Shown here in pieces: positions 17,439 to 27,601 of a stretch of 64,000 nucleotides of DNA (positions are counted from its first letter, which is position 1; each line of letters starts with the position of its first letter). The stretch lies in contig NZ_OY761461.1 in assembly GCF_963664555.1 (NCBI RefSeq), forward strand, positions 2,604,001-2,668,000, read 5' to 3'. The notes beneath the pieces are model-generated. The model worked only from the letters and a program-made list of their open reading frames with translations, did no database searches and was not told the origin of the DNA. Made by a program: the position numbers and the translations under genes. Source of the stretch: Labilibaculum sp. (lineage in GTDB: Bacteria > Bacteroidota > Bacteroidia > Bacteroidales > Marinifilaceae).

Positions 17439-18677
17439 ATGACATCAACGATGCTGCTTTATATCATACTGGGAATTTTAACTGCAGATTTTCTTTTAGA
17501 ACGATTTCTTGAATTTTTGAATCATAAGAAATGGTCGCCAATTCTTCCTAAAGCATTAGAAGGGATTTACGATCAGGAAAAATATAGCCAGTCACAAAAT
17601 TATCAGAAGGACAAATTGATGCCTTCGTTAATTTCATCGGGACTAGGTTTCATTGCCACGGTACTAATGATTAGTCTTGGTGGTTTTGCATGGGTTGATG
17701 AGTTCGTCAGGAATTATTTTGAACATCCAATAACAATTGCCTTAGCCTTTTTTGGTGTGATTTTGTTTTTTTCCAGTTTGCTGGGATTGCCTTTTTCTTA
17801 CTATTCAACATTTGTAATTGAGGAGAAGTATGGTTTTAACAGAACAAGCTTAAAAACCTTTGTATTGGATAAATTAAAAGGTGGATTGCTTAGTATTGTA
17901 ATTGGCGGTGGCATATTGGCTTTATTAATATGGATTTATTTGCAGACCACAACAAACTTCTGGTGGATGGCGTGGTTGGTAATTGCATTTTTCATGATTT
18001 TTATGGCTATGTTTTATTCTTCCTTGTTGGTGCCTTTATTTAATAAGCAAACACCTCTGGAAGATGGAGAATTAAAAGATGAGATTAGCAGGTTTGCAGG
18101 TAAAGTAGATTTCAAATTGGATAATGTCTATGTAATGGACGGTTCTAAACGATCATCGAAAGGAAACGCATATTTTAGCGGACTTGGATCAAAAAAGAGA
18201 ATTGTCCTGTTTGACACATTAATTAATGATCTGACAAAGGAAGAGATTGTTGCGGTTTTGGCGCATGAAATTGGACACTATAAAAAGAAACATACACTTA
18301 GCGGCATATTTTTATCCTTACTGCAAACCGGACTGATGTTTTACATTTTTTCTTTGATTATTGCTAATCCCTTGCTTTCGGAAGCATTGGGAGCGAAGCA
18401 ACAAGGATTTCATTTGGGATTGATTGCCTTTGGAATTTTGTATTCTCCGATATCAACCTTTTTAGGTTTGGGAATGAATATTTTATCACGAAAGAATGAA
18501 TATGAGGCCGATGATTATGCCTTAAAAAATTATGATGGGAAAGCTTTAGGAGATGCTTTAAAGAAACTATCTGTTAGTTCTCTTAGCAATTTAACGCCAC
18601 ATCCGGTTTATGTGTTTTTTTACTATTCACATCCAAGTCTTTTACAACGATTAAAAGCATTACAGTTAATAAAATAA
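17439..18677 (+). CDS. M48-family CAAX-prenyl-protease-like metallopeptidase (Ste24 type)
   Basis: A 412-residue multi-pass membrane zinc protease. The zinc motif HEIGH is at residues 276-280 (LAHEIGHYKKKH) and the third ligand is the Glu in NEYEADDYAL. Around the active site are several helices, and the N-terminal part (ILGILTADFLLERFLEFLNH, FSYYSTFVIEEKYGFNRTS) matches the N-terminal domain of Ste24/CAAX protease 1. In bacteria these enzymes cleave membrane-associated or lipidated proteins rather than prenylated ones. Its stop is 4 bases before the cinA start, so the two may be cotranscribed. Confidence 0.92.
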   Translation: MTSTMLLYIILGILTADFLLERFLEFLNHKKWSPILPKALEGIYDQEKYSQSQNYQKDKLMPSLISSGLGFIATVLMISLGGFAWVDEFVRNYFEHPITIALAFFGVILFFSSLLGLPFSYYSTFVIEEKYGFNRTSLKTFVLDKLKGGLLSIVIGGGILALLIWIYLQTTTNFWWMAWLVIAFFMIFMAMFYSSLLVPLFNKQTPLEDGELKDEISRFAGKVDFKLDNVYVMDGSKRSSKGNAYFSGLGSKKRIVLFDTLINDLTKEEIVAVLAHEIGHYKKKHTLSGIFLSLLQTGLMFYIFSLIIANPLLSEALGAKQQGFHLGLIAFGILYSPISTFLGLGMNILSRKNEYEADDYALKNYDGKALGDALKKLSVSSLSNLTPHPVYVFFYYSHPSLLQRLKALQLIK

Positions 18678-18681
18678 GCAA

Positions 18682-19919
18682 ATGCAAGCAGAAATAATTA
18701 CAATTGGTGACGAAATTCTGATTGGTCAAATAGTGGATACCAATTCAGCATGGATGGCCAAAGAATTAAATGGAATAGGTATTAATGTTGGGAAAATAAC
18801 CAGTATATCCGATCAGGAAGCTGATATCGTAAGTTCCCTGAAACAGGCAATGGAAAGAGTTTCCCTTGTTTTAATTACGGGAGGTTTAGGACCCACGAAT
18901 GATGATATTACTAAAAAGACATTGAGCGATCTTTTTGAAATGAATCTGGTGCAGGATGATTTTTTATTTGCCAAAATTGAACAAAGACTCTGGCAGAGAG
19001 GGATTCCTATGAATCGTTTCAATCGGGAACAGGCTTTGGTTCCCGATGGCGCAAGAATAATAACCAATAACTATGGTACAGCTCCTTGCATGTGGTTTGA
19101 GAAAGATGGTAAGGTAGTGATCTCGATGCCTGGAGTTCCTTTTGAAATGAAGGGAATTATGCAGGACGAAATTTTACAATCATTAAAACAACATTTTTCT
19201 ACACCGGTTATTGTGCACAAAACAGTAATGACTCAAGGTATTGGAGAATCTGTTATGGCGGAAATGCTTGAAGATTGGGAAGGGAATTTACCAGCTTGCG
19301 TAAAATTGGCATATTTGCCTTCTCCAGGAGTTTTGCGATTACGAATGAGTCTTTTGGGAGATAATTTGGCAGAATTAGAGAAAATTATAGAGGAGCAGTT
19401 GTCTGCGTTAAAAAAAATAATTTCCGCAAATATATTTGGCTATGATGATGAACCCATGGAATTGACCATAGCTAAACTTTTATCCGATAAGGGAAAGACT
19501 TTGGGCACAGCAGAGAGCTGTACCGGGGGGAAAATTGCTCACCTAATAACATCTCATGCGGGTAGTTCTTCTTATTTTAAAGGTGGTGTGGTAGCCTACT
19601 CAAATGAGGTGAAGGAAAATATCTTGCGTGTGAATGGTGAGGATTTGGAGAAATATGGTGCGGTAAGTCAGCAGGTAGTGGAACAAATGGCTATTGGTGC
19701 CAGAAAAGTGCTGAATACCGATTATGCAATTGCAACATCAGGAGTTGCAGGACCGGATGTGGAACTGAGGAAAAACCGGTTGGAACTGTTTGGATTGCTG
19801 TTGCGGGACCCAATGACCTTATTTCTCATCGATTTGATTTGTATAAAAATAGAGAACGAAATATTCAGGTGGCATCTTTAAATGCACTAAATATGCTGCG
19901 GAATTTACTTCAAAAGTAA
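18682..19919 (+). pseudogene. cinA: cinA (competence/damage-inducible protein, NMN deamidase) with one-base frameshift
   Basis: The N-terminal MoeA/MogA-like domain (AEIITIGDEILIGQIVDTNS, ITGGLGPTNDDITKKT) and most of the C-terminal nicotinamide-mononucleotide amidase domain (AESCTGGKIAHLIT, GGVVAYSNEVKENIL, ATSGVAGPD) are intact. After residue Asp359 (bases 19756-19758) the frame is lost, giving an unrelated tail that stops at 19881. Inserting one base at 19759-19760 (GATGTGGA restored to GATGGTGGA) recovers GGTEEKPVGTVW, HRFDLYKNRERNIQ and a normal C-terminus ending at TAA 19919, a 412-residue protein of normal family length. So this is a recent single-G loss or a sequencing error. The deamidase active site is mostly upstream of the lesion. 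Confidence 0.88.
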
Positions 19920-19944
19920 AGAATAATATTGTTTTTATATTGAG

Positions 19945-19969
19945 AGGCTTTCCGTTTAGTGGAGAGCCT
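19945..19969 (+). terminator. cinA terminator
   Basis: AGGCTTTCC (19945-19953) pairs with GGAGAGCCT (19961-19969), one G-U pair, followed by eight Ts. Confidence 0.85.
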
Positions 19970-20171
19970 TTTTTTTATCAATTTTGAATGTGATAAATTT
20001 CACTTTTACCAAGTTTAGTATTGCAATTGGTATCTTAAATATCTAAATTTCAGTTACTATAAATAAAATCAAAGTTAAGATAGAAATATAATAAAGCTAC
20101 AAACATATAGATATTTGGATATATAAATATTGTTGCTTAGATTTGAACCGAAATCAAAAGAATTAATAAAT

Positions 20172-21506
20172 ATGCGAAACCTTAAAATTTATTTCATTTT
20201 ACTCTTAGTTGCAGGCTTTTCAATAAAAGGGAAATCACAAGCTGTAGAAATGAAGTTAAGTTTGAAAGAAGCTTTAGTGAAAGCTTCCGAAAACAATTGG
20301 GAAATTAATAAGGCGAAGGCTGAGGGAAGAGTTGCCAAAGCCGAATTCCGTCAAACAAATTCCGTTTTTTTACCGATAGTGAATCTTTCACATTCGGGAG
20401 TTGTAACAAACGATCCGTTGAGCAGTTTTGGATTCAAATTAAAGCAGGAGATAGCTACACAGGCTGACTTTAATCCACTCTTACTAAATGCTCCTGGTCA
20501 GACTAAAAATTTCAATACTAAAATTGAGGTTCAGCAGCCATTAATTAATATTGATGGAATTTATGGCAGAAGAGCCGCGAATGCAAAAATGCAGGCTGTT
20601 GATTACAAAACAGAGAGAACAATCAATTTTACAAAGTTTGAGGTGAAGAAAGCCTATTATCAGCTCGAATTGGCTCAAGAGGCAGTTTCAGTTCTTCAAT
20701 TATCAAAAAAGGCTGCTGCTGAAGCACTACAAGTTACTGAAAATAATTTGGCGCAAGGCTTTGTGCAGGAAGCAGATCTGTTATCTGCAAAGGTGCGGGT
20801 TTTGGAATTGAATAATCAGTTAGCAGATGCAAGTAATAATCAGAAGAGTGCAGGAGAGTTTTTGGCCTACCTTTTGGGTTTGGATATTAATGTGGTGATT
20901 GTTACTACAGATTATTTGGAGAAAAAGCCTTCCTTGTTAAATGGCTTGGAGCAAGATTTTCAAATTGAAAATCGTTCGGATTTGAATGCCTATAGAAAGA
21001 GCGTTGAAGCAAGAGAAAGTATGCTGAAATCAGAAAGAATGCAGTTCCTTCCCCGATTAAATGCATTTGGTGCATACGAATGGAATGACGATAAACTTTT
21101 TGGAACATCAGCAAATAATTACATGATTGGAGCAAGTTTATCATGGAATTTATTCAGCGGGTATAAAAATATTGGAAAGGTTCAGAAAGCGAAGGCCGAA
21201 TTAAAAATATCGGAGTTGAACTTCGCTGAATACTTATCCAAAAACAGTATGGAAATTCAATCTGCCAAAAGAAATCTGAAAGTGGCATATGATAAAATTG
21301 AATTGAGCAAATTAGCCAAAGAGCAGGCAGAAGAAGCACTTCGAATACGTACTAACAGATACAAGCAAGGATTGGAAAAAACTACTGATATCTTATATTC
21401 TGAAACGGTTTCGATGGCACGGAATCTTGATTATATAAACAGTTTATACAATTATCATGTTGCAGTTTTCCAATTGGAGTTATTACTGGAAAAAGAATTA
21501 CAATAA
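20172..21506 (+). CDS. TolC-family outer-membrane efflux protein
   Basis: A 444-residue outer-membrane channel subunit. After the signal peptide (about 1-22, ending KGKSQA) come long coiled-coil helices (SLKEALVKASENNWEINKAK, EVKKAYYQLELAQEAVSVL, AKEQAEEALRIRTNRYKQGL) and barrel strands (YMIGASLSWNLFSGYKN), the usual duplicated TolC pattern. I start it at the ATG at 20172 because the 14 residues upstream are not signal-like. It is the first gene of an RND efflux operon with adaptor and permease downstream. The substrate is unknown. Confidence 0.9.
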   Translation: MRNLKIYFILLLVAGFSIKGKSQAVEMKLSLKEALVKASENNWEINKAKAEGRVAKAEFRQTNSVFLPIVNLSHSGVVTNDPLSSFGFKLKQEIATQADFNPLLLNAPGQTKNFNTKIEVQQPLINIDGIYGRRAANAKMQAVDYKTERTINFTKFEVKKAYYQLELAQEAVSVLQLSKKAAAEALQVTENNLAQGFVQEADLLSAKVRVLELNNQLADASNNQKSAGEFLAYLLGLDINVVIVTTDYLEKKPSLLNGLEQDFQIENRSDLNAYRKSVEARESMLKSERMQFLPRLNAFGAYEWNDDKLFGTSANNYMIGASLSWNLFSGYKNIGKVQKAKAELKISELNFAEYLSKNSMEIQSAKRNLKVAYDKIELSKLAKEQAEEALRIRTNRYKQGLEKTTDILYSETVSMARNLDYINSLYNYHVAVFQLELLLEKELQ

Positions 21507-21532
21507 ACAATCATACTAAAGAATCTACAGAT

Positions 21533-22618
21533 ATGAACTCAAGGAATTTTTTAATTATAGCACTGATCACTTTAAGTGGATTATCATTACAATCCTGTGG
21601 AAGAGAAAGCAAGGTAAAGGAGACAGAGAAGGCTGATGTTAGCGTAGCGGTAGGAACAGCTAAATTAACAAATCAAGCTGAAACAATGAGTTTTTCAGGT
21701 AAACTGGAAGCTGAAACACATTCGAATCTTAGTACACGGATTATGGGTCAAATTGCTAAGATCAATGTAGAAACGGGTCAAAAAGTACATGAAGGTCAGG
21801 TTTTGGTTGAGATCCATGCAAAAGATATTCAGGCAAAAAAAGCACAGGTAAAAGCTAATAAACAGGAGGCAGAAGCTGCTTTTGCAAATGCAAAGAAAGA
21901 TTACGATCGTTTTACTGTGTTGTTTGAGCAAAAGAGTGCTTCGCAGAAAGAGTTGGATGATGTAACAACACAATACAATATGGCAAAAGCCAGATTGGAA
22001 GCTGTTAACGAAATGGGTGTTGAGGTAGAGGAAATGCTTAGGTATACCACGATTAAAGCTCCTTACAATGGTGTAATTACCAGAAAATATATGAACGAAG
22101 GTGATTTGGCATCTCCGGGAATGCCATTGGTTGCTATTGAAAAACAAGGTGAATTTATGGTGATGGCCCGAATTCCTGAATCTGAAATTTCGAAAATTAA
22201 ACAAAATGATCCGGTATTTGTTCAAATTAGTGCATTGGGAGATGCCAAAATACCTGGTTTTGTCTCGGAAGTTAATCCATCTTCTCAGTATACAGGAAAT
22301 CAGTTTGAAGCCAAAATTGTTTTGAGACCTGCCAACGAACAAAAAAGTAATTTGTACAGTGGTATGTATGCAAATGTTTTGATTGAAAAAGGCGGGATGC
22401 CATCTATAATGATCCCAACAGATGTTTTGGTTCACAAAGGACAATTGACAGGAATATATGCAGTTAGTCAGGGAGGAACAGCAATGTTACGATGGATAAG
22501 ACTGGGTAAAACCATTGGTGATCAAGTTGAAGTTTTATCGGGCTTAAACGATGGCGAGAAATACATTATTTCCTTTAAAGGGAAAATTTGGGATGGAGCA
22601 AAACTTACTATTCAATAA
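21533..22618 (+). CDS. RND efflux periplasmic adaptor lipoprotein
   Basis: A 361-residue membrane-fusion protein. The lipobox is LQSCG (Cys22). Residues about 60-110 and 175-205 are the two halves of the biotinyl-lipoyl-like domain (LSTRIMGQIAKINVETGQKV, TIKAPYNGVITRKYMNEGD), separated by a coiled-coil hairpin (KANKQEAEAAFANAKKDYDR). It joins the outer-membrane channel to the permease. It lies 26 bases after the TolC-like gene. Confidence 0.9.
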   Translation: MNSRNFLIIALITLSGLSLQSCGRESKVKETEKADVSVAVGTAKLTNQAETMSFSGKLEAETHSNLSTRIMGQIAKINVETGQKVHEGQVLVEIHAKDIQAKKAQVKANKQEAEAAFANAKKDYDRFTVLFEQKSASQKELDDVTTQYNMAKARLEAVNEMGVEVEEMLRYTTIKAPYNGVITRKYMNEGDLASPGMPLVAIEKQGEFMVMARIPESEISKIKQNDPVFVQISALGDAKIPGFVSEVNPSSQYTGNQFEAKIVLRPANEQKSNLYSGMYANVLIEKGGMPSIMIPTDVLVHKGQLTGIYAVSQGGTAMLRWIRLGKTIGDQVEVLSGLNDGEKYIISFKGKIWDGAKLTIQ

Positions 22619-22661
22619 TTACAGCCGGTAGTTACAATCAAAATAAAGACATATGAAACGT

Positions 22662-22711
22662 CCATGCTAAAGTGATTTTGACACACAAGGGGATTGATTA
22701 TTCCAGCATGG
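22662..22711 (+). other. Intercistronic inverted repeat in the first RND operon
   Basis: CCATGCT (22662-22668) and AGCATGG (22705-22711) are a 7-bp inverted repeat in the 132-base gap between adaptor and permease genes. It could affect mRNA stability or processing. No T-run follows, so it is probably not a terminator. Confidence 0.35.
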
Positions 22712-22750
22712 TAAGTTCCATATGGTAACTAAAAAACAAATTATAATCAT

Positions 22751-25700
22751 ATGAAAACAGGATTTGCAGGCCAAATGGCCAAATTATTCATAAATTCTAA
22801 ATTAACTCCGCTCTTGATGGTTGCCTTTATGGTAATTGGTATGTACAGTGCCTATTTAACGCCAAGAGAAGAAGAACCACAAATCGATGTTCCCATTGCT
22901 GATATCTTTTTAAGATATCCAGGTGCCAGTCCGGCAGAAATTGAATCGAGAGTAATGCAGCCACTTGAAAAAGTAGTGGCAAATATTCCTGGTGTTGAAT
23001 ATGTTTATTCTACATCAATGCCGGGGCAGGCAATGTTAATTGTTCAGTTTTATGTTGGTGAAGACATTGAAAGATCTCTGGTTAAGATGTATAATGAGAT
23101 CATGAAACACATGGACGAAATGCCAAAAGGCACTTCCATGCCTTTAATTAAAACACGTGCAATTGATGATGTTCCGGTATTGGGATTAACTTTTTGGAGT
23201 GAGAACTATGATGATTTTCAATTAAAGAGAATAGCAGAGGAAGTAAACAACGAAATAGAAAAAGTAAATGAGGTTTCGGAAACCAAAATAATTGGCGGAC
23301 GTTCACGTCAAGTGAGAGTTATTCTCAACCGGGCACAAATGGCAGGCTATAATGTTGATGCTTTGAGTATTGCCAGACAAATTGAAATATCTAATCAGCA
23401 AACAGGATCGGGAGCATTTAATAATCATGACACTGAATATATAGTTGAAACAGGTCGGTTTCTTGAAAATTCAGAAGATGTTGCAAACCTGGTTGTAGGT
23501 GTATACAATGGCAGTCCAATTTATTTGAAACAAGTTGCAGAGGTTATCGATGGTCCGGAAGTGCCTTCACAATATGTGAGTTTTGGTTATGGAAAAATAA
23601 ATGAGGCTAAGGAACTTGCAAAAGGAAATTACCCTGCTGTTACCATTTCGGTGGCCAAACGACGGGGTGCTGATGCAATGAAAGTAGCGGAACAAATTTT
23701 AACAAAGATCGCCGTTTTGGAACAGGAATTAATTCCTGCCGATGTTCATGTTGAGGTTAGCAGGAACTATGGTGAAACGGCTTCAGACAAAGTTTCCGAG
23801 CTGTTGATGCACCTTTTAGGAGCAATTATTGCAGTTACATTTGTTGTGATGCTGGCCATGGGATGGCGTGGTGGATTGGTCGTATTTTTGTCAGTACCCA
23901 TCACATTTGCCTTAACCATGTTTAGTTACTATTTTCTGGATTATACATTGAACCGGATTACCTTGTTTGCTTTGGTCTTTGTTACCGGAATTGTGGTTGA
24001 CGACTCCATTATTATTGCGGAGAACATGCACCGGCATTTTAAAATGAAACAGTTACCGTTTATGCAGGCTGCCTTACGTTCTATCGACGAAGTAGGAAAT
24101 CCAACGATTTTGGCAACTTTCACAGTTATTGCCGCTGTTTTGCCAATGGTATTTGTGTCTGGTTTGATGGGGCCTTACATGAGTCCGATGCCAATTGGAG
24201 CGTCCATTGCAATGATTTTTTCCTTGCTGGTAGCTCTTACGATTACTCCTTATTTGGCATATCGCTTGTTACGATTTAAAGAAAAAGAAGATGCGGACAA
24301 GAAGGCTTTTAAGTTGGAAGACTCGATGGTGTACAAACTTTATTCAGCTACGATTTCGCCCATGCTGGAATCAAAATGGAAGAGATGGAGTTTTATAGGT
24401 ACTGTGATTTTTCTTTTACTGGCTTCAACCACATTGGTTTATTTTAAAATGGTTGCTGTTAAAATGCTTCCTTTTGATAATAAGAATGAATTTCAGGTGG
24501 TTATTGATATGCCGGAAGGAACAACTCTTGAGCGTACTGCAGTAGTTGCTAAAGAATTGGCAGCTTACATTTCTCAACAGGAAAATGTAGTTGATTATCA
24601 GACTTATGTGGGGACAGCAGCACCAATAAATTTTAATGGTTTGGTTCGTCATTACGATTTGCGTTGTGGTTCGAATGTTGCTGATATTCAGGTGAATTTA
24701 ACTCATAAAAATGAGCGTGATGAGCAAAGTCATGACATTGCTAAGTTAATGAGACCTGCATTGCAGGAGATTGGAACGAAATTTAATGCAAATGTAAAAG
24801 TTGTTGAAGTTCCACCAGGACCACCGGTAATGTCAACTTTGGTTGCAGAAATTTATGGTCCTAATTTAGAGGAACAACAAAAAATTGCAGCTCAGGTAAA
24901 GACTCTTTTTGCAAAAACGGATGATGTTGTTGATGTTGATTGGTTTGTTGAAAATGATCAAACGGAATTTCAGTTTAATGTGAATAAAGAAAAGGCTATG
25001 TTGGCCGGAGTTTCGACTCAGCAAGTGGTTCACACATTAAATATGGCATTACGCGGGCATGAAATTACTCAGTTGTATCAAGAATCTGAACACAATCAAG
25101 TTGGAATTGATTTACGACTGCATGAGAAGGATAGAAGCAGTGTTGCCGATCTGAAGAGAATCAATATTTTGTCTCAATCGGGGCAGTTAGTTGCTTTGGG
25201 AGATATTGTTGATATTATTGAGAGAATTAAGGAGAAAAGTATCTATCGAAAAAATCAGAAACGGGTGGTATATGTTACTGCCGATGTAGCCGGGAAATTG
25301 GAAAGTCCGGTATACGGAATTCTGAACATAGCCAAAAATCTTAGTGATGTTAAGCTTCCTGAAGGTTATGATTTAAAAGAGGAGTATACTCAACAACCGT
25401 TTTTAGAAGATAATTACAGTTTGAAGTGGGATGGGGAATGGCAGATTACATATGAAGTTTTCCGCGATTTGGGAACTGCCTTTGCGGTGGTATTGCTGGT
25501 AATCTATTTGTTGATCATCGGATGGTTTCAGAATTTTAAAGTCCCTTTTGTGATGATGATTTCAATTCCATTATCTCTTGTAGGTATTTTGGTTGGACAC
25601 TGGTTGATGGGGGCTTTCTTTACCGCTACATCTATGATTGGATTGATTGCCCTTGCAGGGATAATGGTAAGGAATGCCATTCTTCTTATCGACTTTATTA

Positions 25701-25990
25701 ATCTTCGGCTTGATGATGGGATTCCGTTAAAAGAAGCTGTTATTGAAGCTGGAGCAGTACGTACAACACCAATTCTACTTACAGCAGGAACTGTTGTAAT
25801 TGGAGCTGTTGTAATCCTGTTCGATCCTATTTTTCAAGGCTTGGCCATATCACTTATGGGAGGTTCTATTGCTTCAACATTTCTGACTTTGGTAATTGTA
25901 CCACTTATTTATTATATGACTGAAAAGAAAAAATATCCTGTAATTAAAATAGAAGAAGGTATTGTTAAAGAAGGAGATGAAATTTCTTAA
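22751..25990 (+). CDS. RND-family efflux permease
   Basis: A 1079-residue inner-membrane pump with the usual duplicated twelve-helix architecture and two large periplasmic loops. Recognisable features are the start YLTPREEEPQIDVPIADIF, GIVVDDSIIIAENMHRH in helix 4 with the two proton-relay aspartates, and LAGIMVRNAILLIDFINLR in the second half. The PREEEP opening is typical of a Bacteroidota/proteobacterial subgroup distinct from AcrB. It works with the TolC protein and adaptor upstream. Two small genes follow closely. Substrate unknown. Confidence 0.92.
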   Translation: MKTGFAGQMAKLFINSKLTPLLMVAFMVIGMYSAYLTPREEEPQIDVPIADIFLRYPGASPAEIESRVMQPLEKVVANIPGVEYVYSTSMPGQAMLIVQFYVGEDIERSLVKMYNEIMKHMDEMPKGTSMPLIKTRAIDDVPVLGLTFWSENYDDFQLKRIAEEVNNEIEKVNEVSETKIIGGRSRQVRVILNRAQMAGYNVDALSIARQIEISNQQTGSGAFNNHDTEYIVETGRFLENSEDVANLVVGVYNGSPIYLKQVAEVIDGPEVPSQYVSFGYGKINEAKELAKGNYPAVTISVAKRRGADAMKVAEQILTKIAVLEQELIPADVHVEVSRNYGETASDKVSELLMHLLGAIIAVTFVVMLAMGWRGGLVVFLSVPITFALTMFSYYFLDYTLNRITLFALVFVTGIVVDDSIIIAENMHRHFKMKQLPFMQAALRSIDEVGNPTILATFTVIAAVLPMVFVSGLMGPYMSPMPIGASIAMIFSLLVALTITPYLAYRLLRFKEKEDADKKAFKLEDSMVYKLYSATISPMLESKWKRWSFIGTVIFLLLASTTLVYFKMVAVKMLPFDNKNEFQVVIDMPEGTTLERTAVVAKELAAYISQQENVVDYQTYVGTAAPINFNGLVRHYDLRCGSNVADIQVNLTHKNERDEQSHDIAKLMRPALQEIGTKFNANVKVVEVPPGPPVMSTLVAEIYGPNLEEQQKIAAQVKTLFAKTDDVVDVDWFVENDQTEFQFNVNKEKAMLAGVSTQQVVHTLNMALRGHEITQLYQESEHNQVGIDLRLHEKDRSSVADLKRINILSQSGQLVALGDIVDIIERIKEKSIYRKNQKRVVYVTADVAGKLESPVYGILNIAKNLSDVKLPEGYDLKEEYTQQPFLEDNYSLKWDGEWQITYEVFRDLGTAFAVVLLVIYLLIIGWFQNFKVPFVMMISIPLSLVGILVGHWLMGAFFTATSMIGLIALAGIMVRNAILLIDFINLRLDDGIPLKEAVIEAGAVRTTPILLTAGTVVIGAVVILFDPIFQGLAISLMGGSIASTFLTLVIVPLIYYMTEKKKYPVIKIEEGIVKEGDEIS

Positions 25991-26013
25991 ATACTAATCT
26001 AAATTCTGAATAT

Positions 26014-26322
26014 ATGAAAGTTGTAATCATATTTTGTGTGAGTTCCTTTTACGATGATCTGAAAAAAATCTATCAAAATTCAAATGTTGAGGCATATAGT
26101 GAATTTGATGTAAAAGGATTCACCCGAAAATACGATAAGGATGGCGCAGCTACTAATTGGTTTGCCACAAGTAAGGAATACTACGATTCAATAGCAACAT
26201 TTGCCTTTTTAGATGAAGAAAAAGGTTTTGGCTTGTTGAATCAAATCTCTAAATTCAATAAAGAATTAGATTGTTGCAGTCCAATGCATGCTTATATGCT
26301 GGATGTTGAAAAGTTTATTTAA
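26014..26322 (+). CDS. Small uncharacterised protein after an RND permease, possibly PII/ferredoxin-like fold
   Basis: A 102-residue protein starting 23 bases after the permease stop. The pattern MKVVIIFCVSSFYDDLKKIY then VKGFTRKYDKD then IATFAFLDEEKGFGLLNQI suggests a beta-alpha-beta ferredoxin-like fold resembling small PII-like proteins that accompany some RND pumps. Two cysteines (DCC, near 88-90) are close to the C-terminus. I did not recognise a named family, so the fold is an inference from the strand-helix pattern. Gene order suggests a role in sensing or regulating the pump. Confidence 0.65.
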   Translation: MKVVIIFCVSSFYDDLKKIYQNSNVEAYSEFDVKGFTRKYDKDGAATNWFATSKEYYDSIATFAFLDEEKGFGLLNQISKFNKELDCCSPMHAYMLDVEKFI

Positions 26323-26342
26323 ATGATTTAGTCTAAAATAAC

Positions 26343-26531
26343 ATGAGAGAGAGAATTATTAGAGGCATTGCAGGAACATTAGTTTTGGTAAGCATTTTAT
26401 TGGCATTTTATGTAAATATTAACTGGTTATTACTAACAGCGTTTGTTGGTTTAAATCTGTTACAATCATCAATTACTAAATGGTGTTTGATGGATGATAT
26501 TTTAAAGAAAGTTTTTAAAATGGATAATTAA
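26343..26531 (+). CDS. Small membrane protein of the DUF2892 (YgaP-like) type
   Basis: A 62-residue protein with two hydrophobic helices (about 5-22 and 27-44) and a final TKWCLMDDILKKVF segment. This layout is the DUF2892 domain, also found at the end of YgaP rhodanese. It follows the RND operon and ends just before a terminator, so it is probably the last gene of that transcript. Confidence 0.7.
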   Translation: MRERIIRGIAGTLVLVSILLAFYVNINWLLLTAFVGLNLLQSSITKWCLMDDILKKVFKMDN

Positions 26532-26556
26532 TTCATTTTAATTCTAGTTTGGGTGT

Positions 26557-26584
26557 AAAGCTCTGAATGTAAATTCAGGGCTTT
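26557..26584 (+). terminator. Terminator of the first RND efflux operon
   Basis: AAAGCTCTGAAT (26557-26568) pairs with ATTCAGGGCTTT (26573-26584) with one G-U pair, followed by ATTTTTTG. Confidence 0.85.
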
Positions 26585-26645
26585 ATTTTTTGTTGAATTC
26601 TGCTGTAAAGAATGGTCTATATTCATGAAAAGCCTGAATATTCTA

Positions 26646-26653
26646 TATCTTTG
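26646..26653 (+). promoter_or_regulatory. -7 element upstream of the DUF1186-like gene
   Basis: TATCTTTG matches TAnnTTTG exactly, 17 bases before the ATG at 26671. No clear -33 element. Confidence 0.4.
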
Positions 26654-26670
26654 CCGGATAATATAGAATT

Positions 26671-27501
26671 ATGATACGATCTACTGAGCACGCATTCGAA
26701 ATAATCGATACCCAAGTTAAGGGAATTCCATATGAAGCAATTGATTTCTTGAGAAATCAGGAAAACAGCGAAGGATTAACTAAAAAAATGGTTTTCGCTT
26801 TTAAAAATGCTTACAATGGTGAAACATACTATTCTGATGAATATAGAGTTATGTTGCCGGCACCATTATGGTATTGTATTGTTGCAGAGAAACACTTGTC
26901 AGAGGAATTATTTGAGCCGTTGTTAAATATGTTCACTGTTGAGGAAGATTGGGATTTAATGAACGAACAGGCTGTTTATTTGGCAGGACTGCTTGCCAGA
27001 AAATATCCGGAACGATTTGTTGGTAAAGTGCTCGATTTTATTGAAGAAAACATCAAATCAGATAATAGAAAGCCTTATCTGTATTGTTTTGAGGCTTTAT
27101 ATTATGCAACAGATGAACAGTTCGATCGAATACATTCCATATTGGATAAGGTGAATTTTCATTGGGTAGACCACTATATTCGTGTATTGGGTGATTTACA
27201 ACGTGATGATACTTTTCAAAAATTCAAGGAGATTCTGCCAAAATTTGAAGGCAAGCACACTGCGGTTGAGTTACAATATTATATCGATGTGATTGAAGGT
27301 AAAGTTGATGATTTTCAGAAAGGAACAGCTTTTTGCGAAATGCGCGATCCGGAATGGAAGAACCATTACCAACATATGGAGTATATTTTTGCTTCTTCAG
27401 AATCACCGGTTGAACAAGGAGTAAAAGTGAACAGAAACGATCCATGTCCTTGTGGTTCAGGGAAAAAATACAAGCAGTGCTGTTTGAAAAAACAATGTTG
27501 A
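26671..27501 (+). CDS. DUF1186-like helical repeat protein with C-terminal SEC-C zinc motif
   Basis: A 276-residue protein. The body is a series of helices ([49 protein letters not shown]) resembling the HEAT-like DUF1186 domain. The last 20 residues are a SEC-C motif ([17 protein letters not shown]) that binds zinc. It is the second SEC-C protein in the window after the one at 10349, although the genes are not paralogous outside the motif. Family assignment is moderately sure; the role is not known. Confidence 0.75.
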   Translation: MIRSTEHAFEIIDTQVKGIPYEAIDFLRNQENSEGLTKKMVFAFKNAYNGETYYSDEYRVMLPAPLWYCIVAEKHLSEELFEPLLNMFTVEEDWDLMNEQAVYLAGLLARKYPERFVGKVLDFIEENIKSDNRKPYLYCFEALYYATDEQFDRIHSILDKVNFHWVDHYIRVLGDLQRDDTFQKFKEILPKFEGKHTAVELQYYIDVIEGKVDDFQKGTAFCEMRDPEWKNHYQHMEYIFASSESPVEQGVKVNRNDPCPCGSGKKYKQCCLKKQC

Positions 27502-27601
27502 TCATGTAATTTTATTTCTGTAAGATAATAAGAATGGAGTGAAGTAATATTCCTATCTTTAAGTGTATAAGTCCTTTATCCGCGGAAAATTAAATTGAAT
27601 T

